Below are positions 5,182-6,251 of a stretch of 6,251 nucleotides of DNA, piece after piece. Within the stretch, counting starts at the first letter, position 1. The number at the start of each line of letters is the position of its first letter. The notes beneath the pieces were generated by a model, which saw nothing but the letters and a program-made list of their open reading frames with translations, did not search any database and was not told the DNA's origin. The position numbers and the translations under genes were made by a program. Source of the DNA: CALREA01 sp041674865 (GTDB lineage Bacteria; Patescibacteriota; Gracilibacteria; UBA1369; UBA12463); contig JBAYUX010000057.1 in NCBI GenBank assembly GCA_041674865.1, forward strand, positions 1 to 6,251. The letters run 5' to 3'.

Positions 5182-6251
5182 ATGCATGAAGTAAAAACAC
5201 AACTAGACGAGTTGCAAACTCAGATTACAACGGCACTCAAGGCGATCGATCTCGACACGCGTCGTCATCGGATTATAGAACTTGAGATTCTTATGCAGGA
5301 GTCTGATTTTTGGAATGACCAGAAAAAAGCACAGGACATTTCGCGAGAGGCGAGCCATACTCGTACGTTCGTTGAACGCTGGGAAAAACTCCAACAAGAT
5401 CTCAAAGAACTTCAGGAACTTTTTCCAACGATTGATCCAGAAACAGATCCGACGACTGCGCAGGAGTACAAAGCCATGGTCGCGAAACTCGCGCAAGATT
5501 GGCGTGCGCTTGAAATTCAGACATTCCTCAACGGAAAGTACGATACAAATAACGTAATTCTTTCTTTGCATGCGGGAACTGGCGGAAAAGATGCACAGGA
5601 TTTTGCTGAGATGCTCATGCGAATGTATTTGCGATGGGCGGAAAAACATGAGTTCAAAGCGACGATTCTCGATCAGTCACAAGGCGAAGAAGTTGGACTC
5701 AAAAGTGCCGATATTCTCATCGAAGGCGAGTTCGCTTATGGCTATTTGAAGAGCGAAAATGGCGTTCACCGACTTGTACGACAAAGCCCATTCAATGCAA
5801 AAGCTTCTCGCGAAACATCATTCGTTCTTATAGAAGTGTTACCGGAAATTTCCGATGCCGCGCAAATCGATATCAAAAAAGATGATCTTCGTGTCGATAC
5901 GTATCGGTCGTCCGCTCCTGGTGGGCAAAATGTTCAGAAGACGGACTCGGCGATACGCATCACGCACCTCCCTACAAATATTGTCGTCTCTTGTCAGACC
6001 GAACGCAGTCAACTTCAGAATAAAGAAACGGCGATGAAAATTCTCGCGGCAAAACTTGCAGACATGATGGAGCGTGCTCATGCCAAAACGCTCAGCGACC
6101 TCAAGGGCGGCAAGATCGAGATGTCATGGGGAAATCAGATACGTTCCTATGTACTTCATCCATACAAAATGGTAAAAGATCATCGAACAGACTATGAAGA
6201 GCGCAACGTAGAGCCGATTTTGGATGGTGACATTGATGGCTTTATCGAGGC
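5182..6251 (+). CDS. prfB: Peptide chain release factor 2 (RF2), 3' end outside window
   Basis: Cytoplasmic class I release factor that recognises UAA and UGA in the ribosomal A site and triggers release of the finished protein. The open frame gives 356 residues and leaves the window without a stop; E. coli RF2 has 365, so about ten residues are missing. Domain 1 is the helical N-terminus (1-115), followed by HAGTGGKDAQDFAEMLMRMY (130-149). The codon-recognition tripeptide SPF (202-204) in GVHRLVRQSPF marks RF2 rather than RF1, which has P-x-T. The peptidyl-hydrolysis motif GGQ is at 247-249. ERSQLQNKETAM (274-285) and WGNQIRSYVL (316-325) are typical of the family. The in-frame UGA and +1 frameshift used by E. 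coli and many others near codon 26 are absent: the reading through AIDLDTRRH (21-29) is continuous. Divergent from the flippase, 72 bp apart. Start chosen as the first in-frame ATG after the TAG at 5173-5175. Confidence 0.96.
   Translation, partial: MHEVKTQLDELQTQITTALKAIDLDTRRHRIIELEILMQESDFWNDQKKAQDISREASHTRTFVERWEKLQQDLKELQELFPTIDPETDPTTAQEYKAMVAKLAQDWRALEIQTFLNGKYDTNNVILSLHAGTGGKDAQDFAEMLMRMYLRWAEKHEFKATILDQSQGEEVGLKSADILIEGEFAYGYLKSENGVHRLVRQSPFNAKASRETSFVLIEVLPEISDAAQIDIKKDDLRVDTYRSSAPGGQNVQKTDSAIRITHLPTNIVVSCQTERSQLQNKETAMKILAAKLADMMERAHAKTLSDLKGGKIEMSWGNQIRSYVLHPYKMVKDHRTDYEERNVEPILDGDIDGFIE

Noticed and set aside
5110..5202. Upstream TTG (5202) or ATG (5187) start for the flippase
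   Set aside because: Would overlap the start of prfB and add a basic tail before helix 1; a promoter-like TACAGT and a -35 at 17 bp fit ATG 5109.
5203..5649. Minus-strand open frame of 148 codons
   Set aside because: Shadow opposite the prfB N-terminal domain, rich in Cys, Phe and Arg; prfB is secure.

Overview
The window reads as an ordinary chromosomal stretch of a bacterium with a peptidoglycan wall and the standard stop-codon set. It holds five substantial genes plus the tail of a sixth, with base composition in the mid-40s % GC by eye. Three traits together suggest, without proving, a member of the Candidate Phyla Radiation/Patescibacteria: the divergent MurD with a GTKGKGTT P-loop, the solitary HNH protein with a DUF222-like front part, and the general lack of Shine-Dalgarno sequences. 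A release factor 2 gene and a TGA stop on the HNH gene argue against the lineages that read UGA as glycine (Gracilibacteria/Absconditabacteria, code 25). Taxonomy is inference.

Layout: (1) 1-144, the likely C-terminal tail of an unidentified plus-strand protein. (2) 145-221, an AT-rich promoter region. (3) 222-701, a 159-residue protein of unknown function. (4) 702-749, a short gap with a perfect hairpin and a murD promoter. (5) 750-2291, murD, the D-glutamate-adding ligase of peptidoglycan synthesis. (6) 2292-2381, a convergent gap with a weak hairpin and an 11-bp tandem repeat. (7) 2382-3266, minus strand, an HNH endonuclease-type protein. (8) 3267-3579, an AT-rich non-coding stretch with the HNH leader and promoter and small palindromes. 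(9) 3580-5109, minus strand, a 14-helix polysaccharide flippase of the Wzx/RfbX type. (10) 5110-5181, a compact divergent promoter region. (11) 5182 to the window end, prfB (release factor 2), cut off about ten codons before its expected end.

How the genes relate: murD and the flippase both serve the cell envelope, MurD in the cytoplasm making the wall precursor and the flippase moving a lipid-linked glycan across the membrane. They are on opposite strands and not in one operon. prfB is a translation housekeeping gene. The HNH gene stands alone and may be a selfish or defence-type gene.

The most interesting signal is in the start regions. Four genes (unknown protein, murD, flippase, prfB) have a -10-like hexamer 6-8 nt before the ATG and no convincing Shine-Dalgarno sequence at usual spacing. 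This predicts transcripts that begin at or within a nucleotide or two of the start codon (leaderless mRNAs). The HNH gene is the exception: its best promoter predicts a leader of nearly 100 nt, in which a 9-bp inverted repeat could hide the start codon. I saw no tRNA, rRNA, CRISPR array, insertion sequence or clearly new multi-gene system.
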